Below are positions 43,007-53,746 of a stretch of 64,000 bases of DNA, one piece after another. The stretch comes from Corynebacterium haematomassiliense (GTDB lineage Bacteria; Actinomycetota; Actinomycetes; Mycobacteriales; Mycobacteriaceae). The position numbers and the translations under genes were made by a program. The stretch lies in NCBI RefSeq assembly GCF_013978595.1, contig NZ_JACDTZ010000001.1:992001-1056000 (forward strand). Direction: 5' to 3'. How positions within the stretch are numbered: the first letter of the stretch is position 1; each line of letters starts with the position of its first letter. The notes beneath the pieces are model-generated. The model was not told the origin of the DNA, made no database searches, and saw only the letters and a list, made by a program, of their open reading frames with translations.

Positions 43007-43705
43007 ATGACCAAGGTTCTTATGGTCGTTTCAGCAGCAGACCACTGGACGCTTAACGACGGCACACCCCACCCCACCGGCTTCTAGGCCGAAGAACTGG
43101 TGACCCCGTACTCGATCTTCACCGACGCTGGCTGGGACGTCGATGTGGCGACACCCGGCGGCAGGGCGCCAGTCGTCGATAAGGCGAGCCTCGATGACAG
43201 CGCCGGCGACGCTGGCACCCTGGCAGAGGTGAAAACGCAGCTGGAGAAGCTTGAACCCATGTTGGCGAAGCCGCTCAACCTGGCCGACGTCAACGCCACG
43301 GACTACGACCTTGTTTTCTACCCCGGCGGGCACGGCCCGATGGAAGACCTCGCGGTGGACGAGACTTCCGGACGCATCCTCACCGAGCGCATGGAGAACA
43401 ACGCGCCTGTGGCGCTGCTCTGTCACGCGCCGGCCGCGGTCCTCGCAACGGAGAACGCCCCGGGCGGCTCCCCGTTTGCCGGGCGGAAGATGACCGGCTT
43501 CTCCAACGACGAGGAACGCGCCGGTGGGCTCGCCGACAAGGCACCGTGGCTGCTCGAAGACCGGCTCGTCGCCCTCGGCGCTGAGTACGAGAAGGCGCCG
43601 GAGCCGTGGGCGTCCCACGTCATCGTCGACGGCAACCTCTACACCGGGCAGAACCCGTCCTCGTCCAAGGAGCTCGCGGAGCGCCTGGTAAAGGACCTCG
43701 CCTAG
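43007..43705 (+). pseudogene. DJ-1/PfpI-type glutamine amidotransferase-like gene with in-frame amber codon
   Basis: The frame begins at ATG 43007 (RBS AGGAGG) with MTKVLMVVSAADHWTLNDG, then HPTGF, then TAG at 43085-43087 where homologues have tryptophan (GFWAEEL), and continues in the same frame to 43705. The nucleophile-elbow VALLCHAPAAVLA holds the class I amidotransferase/DJ-1 cysteine. Length and frame are otherwise complete (232 codons), so a single TGG to TAG change breaks it. A GTG at 43100 could restart a shorter product lacking the first strand. Confidence 0.85.
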
Positions 43706-43708
43706 GGC

Positions 43709-44635
43709 TCACTTCAACGCCGCTGGGGCCTGGCTGGCAACAACCCGCGCCACCGCCAGGTCCTCCCACGGCATCCCGACGGTCTTGAACACCACCCGTC
43801 GCGCCGGATCCAGCGCCACATCACCGCGCACAACCTCGGCCATCGTCGCCGCATCCTCCCACGCAAGCGCACCCTTCTCCACCGCGATCGCCACATCGCC
43901 GGCCTCCCGCCGCGCAGCTTCAACATCCTCCACAAGCACCTGCGCGCCCCGCAGCACATCCTCGTGCAACTCCCGCGTGTCCACGGTGTGCGCCCCCACT
44001 GCAAGCACGGTCGCATCAGCTCGCAACTGCCTATCGACGACCACAGGTTCCCCCGCCGAAGTCGCCACCACAACCAACCCGGCACGCCTCAACACCTCAT
44101 CGGCCTCAGCACTGCCCGACTCCACCCACGGATGCGGCAGATCCACCGGCTTACTTCTCGACACAAACGTCACCAAAACCTCCCGCACCCCCTCCAGCAC
44201 GTCCACCACCGTGCGCGCATGCGCCCGCCCCTGCACACCCGCGCCGACGATGACGCACTCCAGCGGCTCACTCGCCGCCCGCAACCGATCCAGCACCCCA
44301 GCCACGGCAACCGCCGGCGTGCGGATCTCCGTCAGCGCCGCGGCATCCATCACGACCTCCGGCGTCAGGGTCTCCCCGCCCATGAGCAGGTACGACCCCT
44401 GGACCAGCGGCACATCGACGGTCGAGCCCGCCGGCTGAATCCCCAGCACCTTCACCCCGACCGCCCCATCGAGCGCCGACGGCAACAGGTGAATCTCCCC
44501 GTGCGGCAACGCCACCTTCTGACGGTGCGGGTCGGTGGCGGGATCGAAGCCGTCGAGAAGCACCTCCCGCAACGCATCAACCGCCACCCGTGGCGCGACC
44601 GCGGACATGACTTCGCTGTAACCCAAGTTGCGCAT
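43709..44635 (-). CDS. Ornithine cyclodeaminase/mu-crystallin family protein
   Basis: A 308-residue NAD-binding protein. LMGGETLTPEVVMDAAALTEIRTPAV and the nucleotide-binding CVIVGAGVQGRAHARTVVD (GxGxxG) are the OCD/mu-crystallin pattern, then ATSAGEPVVVDRQLRADATVLAVGAH and ending GMPWEDLAVARVV. The family includes ornithine cyclodeaminase, alanine dehydrogenases and ketimine reductases; substrate not predicted. ATG 44635 is used; ATG 44647 just upstream touches the T-run of a terminator, leaving no obvious ribosome site or promoter. Two decayed partial copies exist nearby. Confidence 0.82.
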   Translation of the reverse strand: MRNLGYSEVMSAVAPRVAVDALREVLLDGFDPATDPHRQKVALPHGEIHLLPSALDGAVGVKVLGIQPAGSTVDVPLVQGSYLLMGGETLTPEVVMDAAALTEIRTPAVAVAGVLDRLRAASEPLECVIVGAGVQGRAHARTVVDVLEGVREVLVTFVSRSKPVDLPHPWVESGSAEADEVLRRAGLVVVATSAGEPVVVDRQLRADATVLAVGAHTVDTRELHEDVLRGAQVLVEDVEAARREAGDVAIAVEKGALAWEDAATMAEVVRGDVALDPARRVVFKTVGMPWEDLAVARVVASQAPAALK

Positions 44636-44647
44636 GCGGCCGAGCAT

Positions 44648-44690
44648 ATAAAAAAAGGGACGCGGCGCAACGCAGCCGCATCCCCTCACC
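44648..44690 (-). terminator. Terminator of the LTD-phosphoesterase gene
   Basis: On the minus strand GGGGATGCGGC pairs with GCCGCGTCCC around GTTGC-like loop, followed by TTTTTTTAT. It follows the 1788-codon gene and directly precedes the OCD start. Confidence 0.85.
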
Positions 44691-44702
44691 TGGGAGCCAG
44701 GT

Positions 44703-47700
44703 TTACGGGAGCATGTCGAGGAACTGCTCGACGTACTCCTGCAGGTCAATGCCCATGTAGTTGAGCAGCGCGGCAATCAGGCCGACCGCCCCCAGCGCGC
44801 CGAGCAGGGAAAGCAGAATGCCCAGCGGGGTGATGGTCACGCTGGATCCGACGGTCACGGAGCTGCCTTCGTTCGGGAACTGCTCGTCGGTGACACGGTC
44901 GCCAGGCTTCTCGACGGTCGTTTCCACCGTCGTCGGCACCTCCACCGTCGTCGGCACCGTAACGGTCGTCGGAGTGACCACCGTGGTGGGCACGGATTTA
45001 GTCACCGTCGTGTTCGGCGCGGTGGAGACTTCCGTGGCAGTCGACGTCAGCGTCGTGGGCGTGACCACGGTCGTGGAAGTGGTCACCGTTTCGCGGTGAG
45101 TGACGGCCGGTTCGGTGACACGGTCGCCAGACTTCTCGACGGTCGTTGCCACCGTGGTCGGCACCGTAACGGTCGTCGGCGTGACCACCGTGGTCGGCAC
45201 GGACTTGGTCACCGTCGTGTTCGGCGCGGTGGAGACTTCCGTCGCGGTCGACGTCAGCGTCGTGGGCGTGACCACGGTCGCGGAGGTAGTCACCGTTTCG
45301 CGGTGTGTGACGGCTGGTTCGGTGACCTGTTCGGTCGCGGTGACCTGCTCGGTTTCGGTCGCGGTCTCAGTCGCGGTTGCCGTGGCAGTCTCGGTGGCGG
45401 TCTCCGTGTGGGTCACCGGGTCTGCGGACACCGTGGTCGTGGTGGCCGCAGTGACGGTCGCGGTGGGCTGCTCGGCCGAGGTCTCCGGGGCAGACGTCTC
45501 TGGGGCAGAGGTCTGTGGCGCCGAGGTCTGCGGCGCGGAGGTCTCCGGCGCTTCCTCGTCCTCCGCCGGCGCGGTGAACACGCGGAAGTCGGAGTAGCGC
45601 GGGTCGGCGGCGGAGGCGCTGCCGGCGGCGGAGGCACCACCGGCGGCGGAGGCGTCACGCTGCGCGCGGGCGTACCAGAGGTACTCCGCGTCCGGCTCGA
45701 GGTTGTCCCAGGTGAATTCGGCGGCGGTGCCGTCGGCAAGCTGGGCGGTGCCGAGCTCCACCGGTGCGCCGAAGGCGGCGATGCCGGAGGTGGTCACCTG
45801 CTTGTCGTACTGCAGGTCGGCGTCGTAGACGAACTCGTCGGATTCTGGGGTGTAGCCCAGGTCGTGCGGGTCGTTCTTCCACGGCTCGAAGGACTGCAGG
45901 CGCGGCGAGTACGCGTTGGCCGCGACCTTTCCGGAGTCCAGGTCGAACTGGTACAGGCGGGTGTACAGGGCGTCGCGGGCGCCGTCCTCCTCGTAGGACT
46001 GGTAGTCGGCGACGGTCTCGATGACGTGGGTGCCGTCCTCACGCTCCGTGATGCGCTGGCGCACACCGTGCAGGTGGCCGGAGAATACCAGGACGACGTT
46101 GGAGTGGGGTTTGACTAGGCGCTCGAAAAGAAGGTCGCCCTGGGCGGTCCAACGGCCGTTGTCCGGGTTCGAGCGGGCGTCCTCCTCGGGGCGCAGGTAC
46201 TCGTGGGTGGAGAAGATCACGTTGTGGTCCGGGTGGTCGGCGATGACCTTGTCCGCCCAGTCGATCTCCTCCTCGGAGGAATCGAAGCCCATCTGCAGGA
46301 AGAGGAACTTCGCGCCGTCGCGCTCCACGGTGAAGAAGTTCGACGCGTTGCCGTCCGGGCCGTGGCCGCCCCACCAGGGGTTGGACTCGTAGCGCGAGGC
46401 CGGGAAGTACTCGTTGAACTTCTCGTTGGTTGCGCCCCACACGTTGTCGTGGTTGCCCGGCAGGATGCCGTAGGGCATGCCGGCGTCCTCAAAGATCTCC
46501 ATGATCTTGGAGGCGCGCTCGTACTCCAGCTCCGCGCGGTCCGGCTCCTGGTTGCCGCGCAGCCAGTTCTGGATCACGTCGCCGGTGTGCACGGAGGCGA
46601 TGATGTCGCGCGCGTCCTTGTTCGCGGCCAGCCACGCGATCATCTGGGTGTACGAGGTCGGGTTCTGCTCGGTCAAGTACTGCGAGTCCGTCACGTGAGC
46701 GATGGCGAGGTCGTACTCGCCAGGTGTCTTGAACATCTGGTTCGTCTCACCGTCGGAATCGCTGAACGGATCCGCCACGCGCTTGCCGTCCTGCACCAGC
46801 ATGTCCACGGTGCCGTCGCGGTAGAAATCGGCGACAGCGCCGGTGCCCACCAGGGTGACGTCGCCGCCGTTCTCCCCTGCCGCGGTGTCCACGCGCTGCC
46901 ACTGGCCAACAGTGTGGTTGAAGAAGTACATCTGCAGCTCGTGGCGGTCGCGGGAGTGGCCGCGCCACGCAATCGAGACCACGCTGTCCTCGGGACGCTC
47001 CACCGCGAGCTCGAAGCGCTGGTACGGGAACTCGCGGCCGGTGTCTTGCGCCTGGTCCATCTTGCGGACGTCAGCGGCGCGGGTCTCGCCCTCGCCGACG
47101 CGCGTATCCAGCGCCGCCTGCGAGGAAGCGCCGATGTAGCCGGCGGACTTCGACCAGTCGATCGCAGCCGTCTTCGCGCCAAACGCGGTCACGTCGGCAT
47201 CGGAGGTGCCGGTGGCGGTCAGTGGCGTGCCGTCGGAAAGCGAAGGCACCCCGGTGCGGGTTGCGCGCTCGACCTCGACCGGGTCGAGGGAACCGTCGAC
47301 GGGTTTGGTCACGTCGCGGTACTCCGGGCCGTCCGCGGAACCCGGGGTGGCCGGGGCAGTGACAAAGTCCGCCCAGTTGTTGCCTGTGGACTGCACGCGG
47401 TGCCAGGCGTAGTCGTGCTTCTGCGCCTCCTCGATGGAGGTGAACCGCATGCGGCGGTCCAGCGGCACACCTGCCGACGAGCACGGCCCCTCCGGCGCAT
47501 TAGTCACCTTGCCCACGTCGTCGTAGTAGACGCCGACGGCGTCCAGGAGCGTGCCGGTGGCGTCGGTAAGCGTGGCGCCGTAGCCTTCCTGCTCGAAGGA
47601 GGCGTCGGTGGCGAGCGCGTCCTTCACTCCCGCCTCCGGCCTAGCCACGGTGAGCACGCCGCCCGGCGCGAGCGAGAACCCGTCCGGCACCACCGCGGCC

Positions 47701-50069
47701 GGGTCCATCATGCGGCGCCCGTCGGCGGCGCAGTAGTCCACGCGCAGCCCGGACAGGTCCGCGGCCGCGGTGCCGTTGTTGATGATCTCGATGTACTGCG
47801 CCTTCTGCCCGCCCTTGTCGTCGGGGCGGCCGGCGGCGATCTCGTTGATCACCACATCGCCCATCTTCGGCTTCTGCACCTCAATCGCCGAAACCTCCGG
47901 GTCGTACTTGCCCGGGGTGCGGATCGCGCGGACGTAGTCCTTGGCGTTGTCGCCGGTAAACGCGACGCGCTGGTAGGACTCGCCGGTGGCGAAGTCGAGC
48001 GTGTCGCTCAGCGGCTCGCCCACCGTGCACGGGGAATCGACGCGGTCGAACACGCCGACGGAGTCCACAACGTTGCGGTCCTTGTCCACCACCATCAGAC
48101 CGAAGCCATCGACAGCGTTGAAGGAGGTGCCGTAGGTCGCGTCCGGGTCCTCCACGGTGGAGTCCGCGCCAGTGCGCGCGGCGGTGAACACCTCGCCGGG
48201 CGCCATCTCGCCGTCGGGCAGATTGAGCTGCAGCATGCCGTCGTACACGCGCCCGGTGCCTGTGCAGCGGTAGACCTGCCACCCGGTGACGTCCACAGGC
48301 GCATCGCCCGTGTTGGTCAGTTCGAAGAAGTTATCGCCGGCACCGCCCGGGCCGCCGTTGGTGACCTCGGTGATCTTCACCGGCGAATCTACGCGCTGGT
48401 GCTGCGGAGCCTCTGCGTTGCGACGACCAGGGGTCCTCTCCGCCACCACAAAATCCTTGCGGTCATCGCCCGTGATGTCCACGCGCTGCCAGGACTCGCC
48501 GTGCAGGCCGTTGAGCACGCCGGGAAGCGGCTGGCCCATGGCGCAGAAGCTCTCCACGTCCGCGCGTGCGGAGCCGACGCGGTCCACGATCTTGCCGTCC
48601 TGGTCGAAAACGAGCAGGCCGTACTGGGTAGCAAAGGAGATACCGAACGTGGTGTCCTGCGCTGCGCGGATATCCGCGCCCGCCTGTCCGGAGCGGCCCG
48701 CAGTGAAACGCTGGCCGGGCTCCAACACCACGCCGTCTAACTGCTCGGCGGAAACCTGCGGCACGGACGCGCGCACGCCGGTGCCGATGCAGCGGTACAC
48801 GCTCCAGCCGGTCATGTCTTGCGGCGCATCACCGTAATTCTGCAGCTCGAGGAAGATGTCGCCGTTGCCGTCCGGGCCGGTATTAGTCATCTCCGAGACC
48901 AGCACGTTCGCCCCACCGGTGGTGTGCGGCTCCTCGTGGGTGTACTCGGGTGACTTCTCTTCGACCGCTTCGCCCACCTCGATTTCGCCCGGGGTGCGCT
49001 TCGCAGCGACGAAGTCGGACGCGTTGTCGCCGGAGTTGGCGGTGCGCTGGTAGGAGACGCCGTCTGCGGCGTCCAGGCTGGCGTACGGCAGCGGCGTGCC
49101 GTCAGCGGCGGCGGAATCCTGGTTGTCCGCCCAGGCGACTCGGTCCCAGATGTCTCCGGAGGCGTGGTAGAGCACCACGCCCGCTGCCCCCTCGGTGAAG
49201 CCACGGCCGCTTTCATCGCGCGGCACCACAACCGCTTCACCGGGCTTAAGCTTCTCGACGGGCATCCGCTCCGCCCACACATACCCCGCAAAACGGCGCC
49301 CGAACTGGTTGACCACATCGACGCGCAGATCCGTTACGTCGACCTCCTGATCGCCGAAGTTGGCGATCTCGATCAGCCCCTCCCCGTCCGCACCGGTGTG
49401 CGCAACCTCGGAGATGAGCACGTCGCCGCGCTTCGGCGCCGCCGACGGCTCGGTGGCATTCTCCGCGCCCGGGGTGCGCGGCGCGCGGATGAAATCCGCG
49501 GCGTTGTCGTCGGTGTCCTGGGTGCGCTGGAAGCTCTCGCCGGCAGCGGAGTCCGTGGTGTTGGCCAGCACAGTGCCCTCGCCGCACGCCTGGTTGGCGG
49601 TGCCCGGGAATTGGACCGCTACAGCGTCAACGTCCTCGCCCGAGTTATCGCGCAGCAGCGCGCCGTAGGACTCGTTGGCCAGCGACGTGGAGTACCGCTG
49701 TTTCACGTCCGCGTCCGCGATTGTGGACTGATCGCTCTCCCTCGCGAACACCCAACGCTCCCCCGCGCCGATCGTGCCCTGCAGCGTGTTCTGCGGCGCT
49801 GACGCCACCGAACCCGTGCCAGTGCAGCGGAACAGCTCCCAGCCGCTGACATCCACAGGCTCGTCGCCCCAGTTGGCGATCTCGATGAAATTGTCGTGGT
49901 AGCCGCCGGGGCCACCGTTTGCGATCTCACTGATGACCACCTGGCCACCCTGCTGCGCGGACACATCCGCAGCCGTCGCCGGCGCTACCGCTGCGACGGC
50001 CGGCAGCGCGATGACGACACTGGACACAAGGGCGGTGCAACCGCGCACCGCCCGTTTCCGAATACCCAT
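44703..50069 (-). CDS. Very large secreted lamin-tail-domain metallophosphoesterase
   Basis: A 1788-residue envelope protein. Signal peptide at 1-33. Five lamin-tail (LTD) domains start near 38, 216, 388, 566 and 738, each opening with a xVxISExxNxG strand (QVVISEIANGG, DVLISEVAHTG, NVLVSEMTNTG, PVKITEVTNGG, DVVINEIAAGR). Domain 920-1110 looks like a carbohydrate-binding beta fold. A calcineurin-like phosphoesterase follows, about 1115-1340 (VHTGDVIQNW, LPGNHDNVW, IFSTHEYL, VFSGHLHGVR). Then an FN3-like part, a Thr/Ser/Pro stalk (about 1503-1730) with a tandem repeat, and a C-terminal helix (about 1750-1772). Probably a cell-surface nuclease or phosphatase; not proven. Confidence 0.85.
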   Translation of the reverse strand: MGIRKRAVRGCTALVSSVVIALPAVAAVAPATAADVSAQQGGQVVISEIANGGPGGYHDNFIEIANWGDEPVDVSGWELFRCTGTGSVASAPQNTLQGTIGAGERWVFARESDQSTIADADVKQRYSTSLANESYGALLRDNSGEDVDAVAVQFPGTANQACGEGTVLANTTDSAAGESFQRTQDTDDNAADFIRAPRTPGAENATEPSAAPKRGDVLISEVAHTGADGEGLIEIANFGDQEVDVTDLRVDVVNQFGRRFAGYVWAERMPVEKLKPGEAVVVPRDESGRGFTEGAAGVVLYHASGDIWDRVAWADNQDSAAADGTPLPYASLDAADGVSYQRTANSGDNASDFVAAKRTPGEIEVGEAVEEKSPEYTHEEPHTTGGANVLVSEMTNTGPDGNGDIFLELQNYGDAPQDMTGWSVYRCIGTGVRASVPQVSAEQLDGVVLEPGQRFTAGRSGQAGADIRAAQDTTFGISFATQYGLLVFDQDGKIVDRVGSARADVESFCAMGQPLPGVLNGLHGESWQRVDITGDDRKDFVVAERTPGRRNAEAPQHQRVDSPVKITEVTNGGPGGAGDNFFELTNTGDAPVDVTGWQVYRCTGTGRVYDGMLQLNLPDGEMAPGEVFTAARTGADSTVEDPDATYGTSFNAVDGFGLMVVDKDRNVVDSVGVFDRVDSPCTVGEPLSDTLDFATGESYQRVAFTGDNAKDYVRAIRTPGKYDPEVSAIEVQKPKMGDVVINEIAAGRPDDKGGQKAQYIEIINNGTAAADLSGLRVDYCAADGRRMMDPAAVVPDGFSLAPGGVLTVARPEAGVKDALATDASFEQEGYGATLTDATGTLLDAVGVYYDDVGKVTNAPEGPCSSAGVPLDRRMRFTSIEEAQKHDYAWHRVQSTGNNWADFVTAPATPGSADGPEYRDVTKPVDGSLDPVEVERATRTGVPSLSDGTPLTATGTSDADVTAFGAKTAAIDWSKSAGYIGASSQAALDTRVGEGETRAADVRKMDQAQDTGREFPYQRFELAVERPEDSVVSIAWRGHSRDRHELQMYFFNHTVGQWQRVDTAAGENGGDVTLVGTGAVADFYRDGTVDMLVQDGKRVADPFSDSDGETNQMFKTPGEYDLAIAHVTDSQYLTEQNPTSYTQMIAWLAANKDARDIIASVHTGDVIQNWLRGNQEPDRAELEYERASKIMEIFEDAGMPYGILPGNHDNVWGATNEKFNEYFPASRYESNPWWGGHGPDGNASNFFTVERDGAKFLFLQMGFDSSEEEIDWADKVIADHPDHNVIFSTHEYLRPEEDARSNPDNGRWTAQGDLLFERLVKPHSNVVLVFSGHLHGVRQRITEREDGTHVIETVADYQSYEEDGARDALYTRLYQFDLDSGKVAANAYSPRLQSFEPWKNDPHDLGYTPESDEFVYDADLQYDKQVTTSGIAAFGAPVELGTAQLADGTAAEFTWDNLEPDAEYLWYARAQRDASAAGGASAAGSASAADPRYSDFRVFTAPAEDEEAPETSAPQTSAPQTSAPETSAPETSAEQPTATVTAATTTTVSADPVTHTETATETATATATETATETEQVTATEQVTEPAVTHRETVTTSATVVTPTTLTSTATEVSTAPNTTVTKSVPTTVVTPTTVTVPTTVATTVEKSGDRVTEPAVTHRETVTTSTTVVTPTTLTSTATEVSTAPNTTVTKSVPTTVVTPTTVTVPTTVEVPTTVETTVEKPGDRVTDEQFPNEGSSVTVGSSVTITPLGILLSLLGALGAVGLIAALLNYMGIDLQEYVEQFLDMLP
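44886..45320. repeat. Tandem repeat in Thr/Pro stalk of LTD protein
   Basis: Two imperfect units of about 210-225 bases (44886-45111 and 45112-45320) encode the residues from DRVTEPAVTHRETVTTS to TVTVPTTV. Each contains one CTTCTCGACG (44908, 45132). Likely duplicated during stalk growth. Confidence 0.85.
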
Positions 50070-50663
50070 TTTCAGTTCCTTAGCAATACGTTGCGCCCCT
50101 TTCTGGGGCGCATGCAGTGGAACTTATAGGCGGAAATTGAACCTTGGATTACCTTATTATTAAATGTGAATTAACTGAGTTTTATTAGACAGGTGGTGGT
50201 GAACCGAGTCAGCCCAGCGTGGCTCCGCGGCCGGACCTATTGCAGAACACCTCGGTTGAGCCCACATCGCGCATGTCCCAACGTCCCTTTCGTGAGCGGG
50301 TGACGAGCAACGCAACCACGTCGCGCCTCGCATCACTCCCTCATGCAACTCCTTCGTATCCACCGTTGCGCCCCACCGCAAGCACGTCCGCATCGACGAC
50401 CACCGGTTCCCCCGCACTCGGCGCCACCACAACCAACCCGGCACGCGCCAACATTTTCACCCCGACAGCCCCATCAAGCGCCAGAACAGATACATCTCCC
50501 CCATGCGGCAGCCCCACCTTCTGCCAATGCCATTCGATGGAGGGGTCGAACCCCTCAATCAACACCAACCGAACTGCATTAACCGCGACATTAGGCGCAG
50601 CTGCTCCAAAAACTCGTGCGTCGATACGTATCGCACGGCCAACGCAGGTTGGCCACACACTCC
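50070..50663. pseudogene. Gap with ornithine cyclodeaminase remnant B
   Basis: 50070-50215 is AT-rich and holds the likely promoter of the LTD gene. From about 50335 to 50610 the minus strand resembles the OCD gene at about 43970-44140 and 44450-44600 (gcccccactgcaagcac versus gccccaccgcaagcac; caccccgacagccccatcaagc versus caccccgaccgccccatcgagc). The middle is deleted and no continuous frame remains. It is a decayed third copy. Confidence 0.75.
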
Positions 50664-51791
<1,128 letters not shown>

Positions 51792-51794
51792 CTA

Positions 51795-52700
51795 ATGGAG
51801 AAGGTTTGGTTCATCAGGAACTCCGCCCGACGAACGCCAAGTGGAAACCTTTGGGGCGATACTTTCTTCGCCGATGCGCTCCGCCACGCATTCGCGACGC
51901 AGGGGGACCTCGCCGTCGAATTTAGATCTGACGAAGTTCCACCATTGCTGCCTTCTGAAAGCCGAGTAATAAATCTCGCGTTGCTAGGGCTTCACAACCC
52001 AGAGGCAGTGCAAGGTGCGCTCAACATTGCATGGGTCATTTCCCATCCCGAACTCATCAGCCAAGAGTCAGTTGAGCATTACGACCTAATATGCACATCG
52101 TCGCCTACCTACTCGAAACTTCTAGCTTCGCAGATCGGTAGAGAAGTCCACACGGTTCTGCAAGCGGCAGACACTAGATTTTTCTTCCCCGTCGACCACT
52201 CGAGCGCGCCCATATATGATGCTGTATTCGTTGGACAAAGAAACAACCGTCGCCAGAGACCAATGATTGATTGGGCCCTTGGTGCCAATCTGAAATTAAG
52301 GGTTTATGGACCCGGCTGGCGCGAACATCTTCCGTCAGACGTATACGGAGGCGACTTCCTGGACTATTCAAAACTTCCGAGGCTCTACGAGCAAAGCCGT
52401 TTCGTCCTAGCCGATCATTGGCCTGAAATGGCCGCGCTTGGATTTGTCCAGAACCGGATCTTTGACGCACTCGCTGGCGGCCATCGCGTCATCTGCGATA
52501 ACGTTAAAGGAATCCAGGACCTCGGTCTCGGCGGGGTTTCTGTAGTCGACTCCAAAGAAGAATTAGAGAGGCTCGTTGTCAATCAGACTTCCCAGCTTCA
52601 GACAGGCAACGAGGAAAGAGCACGAATCGTAGCGGGCGAACACAGCTTCCACTCTCGTGCCCTTCAAATGAAAAATCTCGTGGACTCCTATTGGAGTTAG
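51795..52700 (+). CDS. Glycosyltransferase, CgeB/GT1-like
   Basis: A 301-residue protein with a GT-B glycosyltransferase appearance: N-terminal WGDTFFADALRHAF, mid ICTSSPTYSKLLASQIG, then AVFVGQRNNRRQRPMIDWAL, LKLRVYGPGW, and the donor-domain VLADHWPEMAALGFVQNRIFDALAGGHRVICDN (about 215-247). This pattern matches CgeB-like transferases. Donor sugar unknown. Lower GC than core genes. It is alone on the plus strand between the epimerase and galU. Confidence 0.72.
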   Translation: MEKVWFIRNSARRTPSGNLWGDTFFADALRHAFATQGDLAVEFRSDEVPPLLPSESRVINLALLGLHNPEAVQGALNIAWVISHPELISQESVEHYDLICTSSPTYSKLLASQIGREVHTVLQAADTRFFFPVDHSSAPIYDAVFVGQRNNRRQRPMIDWALGANLKLRVYGPGWREHLPSDVYGGDFLDYSKLPRLYEQSRFVLADHWPEMAALGFVQNRIFDALAGGHRVICDNVKGIQDLGLGGVSVVDSKEELERLVVNQTSQLQTGNEERARIVAGEHSFHSRALQMKNLVDSYWS

Positions 52701-52744
52701 ATCAGTTGCGACTGGCGGACTTCTATTCCCCCCATAGAGGGGCC

Positions 52745-53716
52745 CTACGTTTGGGCTTCGAGGTCAGGGTGTTGTGCCTCGAAGTCGGCGATGATCTTCT
52801 TCACCGCGGTGTACACGGCAGGCCCGAACTTCTCATCACGCAGGCCGAAGTCCACATTCGCCGGGATGTAGCCGCCGGGGTTGCCCAGATCGTGCCGCTT
52901 GCCCTCGTGCACCACCACGTGCACCGGGTGGCCCTCAGAGATCATCAACTCAATCGCATCCGTCAGCTGCAACTCCCCGCCCTTACCCGGCTCAATACGG
53001 CGCAGCGCGTCAAAGATGCCGCGGTCAAGCAGGTAGCGTCCGGTGGCCACAAGCGTCGACGGCGCATCCTCCACAGCAGGCTTTTCCACCATGCCGCGCA
53101 CCTTCAACACCTCAACGCCGTCGATCTCGGCCTGGGCATCCTCCACGTCGAACACGCCGTAGTTGAACACCTCCTCACGCGAGACGTTAAACGCGCACAA
53201 CACCGAACCTCCGAGTTCATTGCGCACCGCGACCATCTTCTCCATCACGCCCGCCGGCAACACCAGATCATCCGGCAGCATCACAGCAACCGCATCCTCG
53301 TCGTCATCCAACGCTTCCTCAGCGCAACCGACAGCATGGCCAAGCCCGAGCGGCTCATCCTGGGTGACCGCCACAGCCTCAATCAAACCGTTGGCGCGCG
53401 CGACCTTGTCCGCCTGGGCCTGCTTGCCGCGGGCGACCATCAGCTCCTGCAAGTCCGAAAACTCGCCAAAGTGGCGCATGATCTCTTCCTTATTCGGCGC
53501 GACCACCACGGCAAGACGCTGGGCCCCAGCCGCCGCAGCCTCCTCAGCAATCAGCTCGATGCCCGGGGTATCCACCACCGGCAACAGCTCCTTCGGCACC
53601 GTCTTCGTCGCCGGCAAAAAACGAGTCCCCATACCCGCCGCCGGAACCACAACAGTTCGCACTGGAGGAACGTTTGGGTGAGCGAGGCTGCGGGAAAAAA
53701 CAGATGTCATCTTCAT
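52745..53716 (-). CDS. galU: UTP-glucose-1-phosphate uridylyltransferase
   Basis: A 323-residue nucleotidyltransferase. Signature VVPAAGMGTRFLPATKTVPKE (about 23-43) with KELLPVVDTPGI, and later VMLPDDLVL and RGMVEKPAV, plus GGELQLTDAIELMI and HDLGNPGGYI, all as in bacterial GalU. It makes UDP-glucose, the precursor of UDP-galactose and UDP-glucuronate used by neighbouring enzymes. High GC, as in core genes, unlike the flanking transferases. ATG 53716 with another ATG two codons in. Confidence 0.95.
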   Translation of the reverse strand: MKMTSVFSRSLAHPNVPPVRTVVVPAAGMGTRFLPATKTVPKELLPVVDTPGIELIAEEAAAAGAQRLAVVVAPNKEEIMRHFGEFSDLQELMVARGKQAQADKVARANGLIEAVAVTQDEPLGLGHAVGCAEEALDDDEDAVAVMLPDDLVLPAGVMEKMVAVRNELGGSVLCAFNVSREEVFNYGVFDVEDAQAEIDGVEVLKVRGMVEKPAVEDAPSTLVATGRYLLDRGIFDALRRIEPGKGGELQLTDAIELMISEGHPVHVVVHEGKRHDLGNPGGYIPANVDFGLRDEKFGPAVYTAVKKIIADFEAQHPDLEAQT

Positions 53717-53746
53717 TTTCTCTAGAATTTCTAAAGTATCGGCAAT

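Noticed and set aside
46203..48740. Long plus-strand open frame antisense to the LTD gene
   Set aside because: Low-complexity shadow of the LTD protein frame with no domains.
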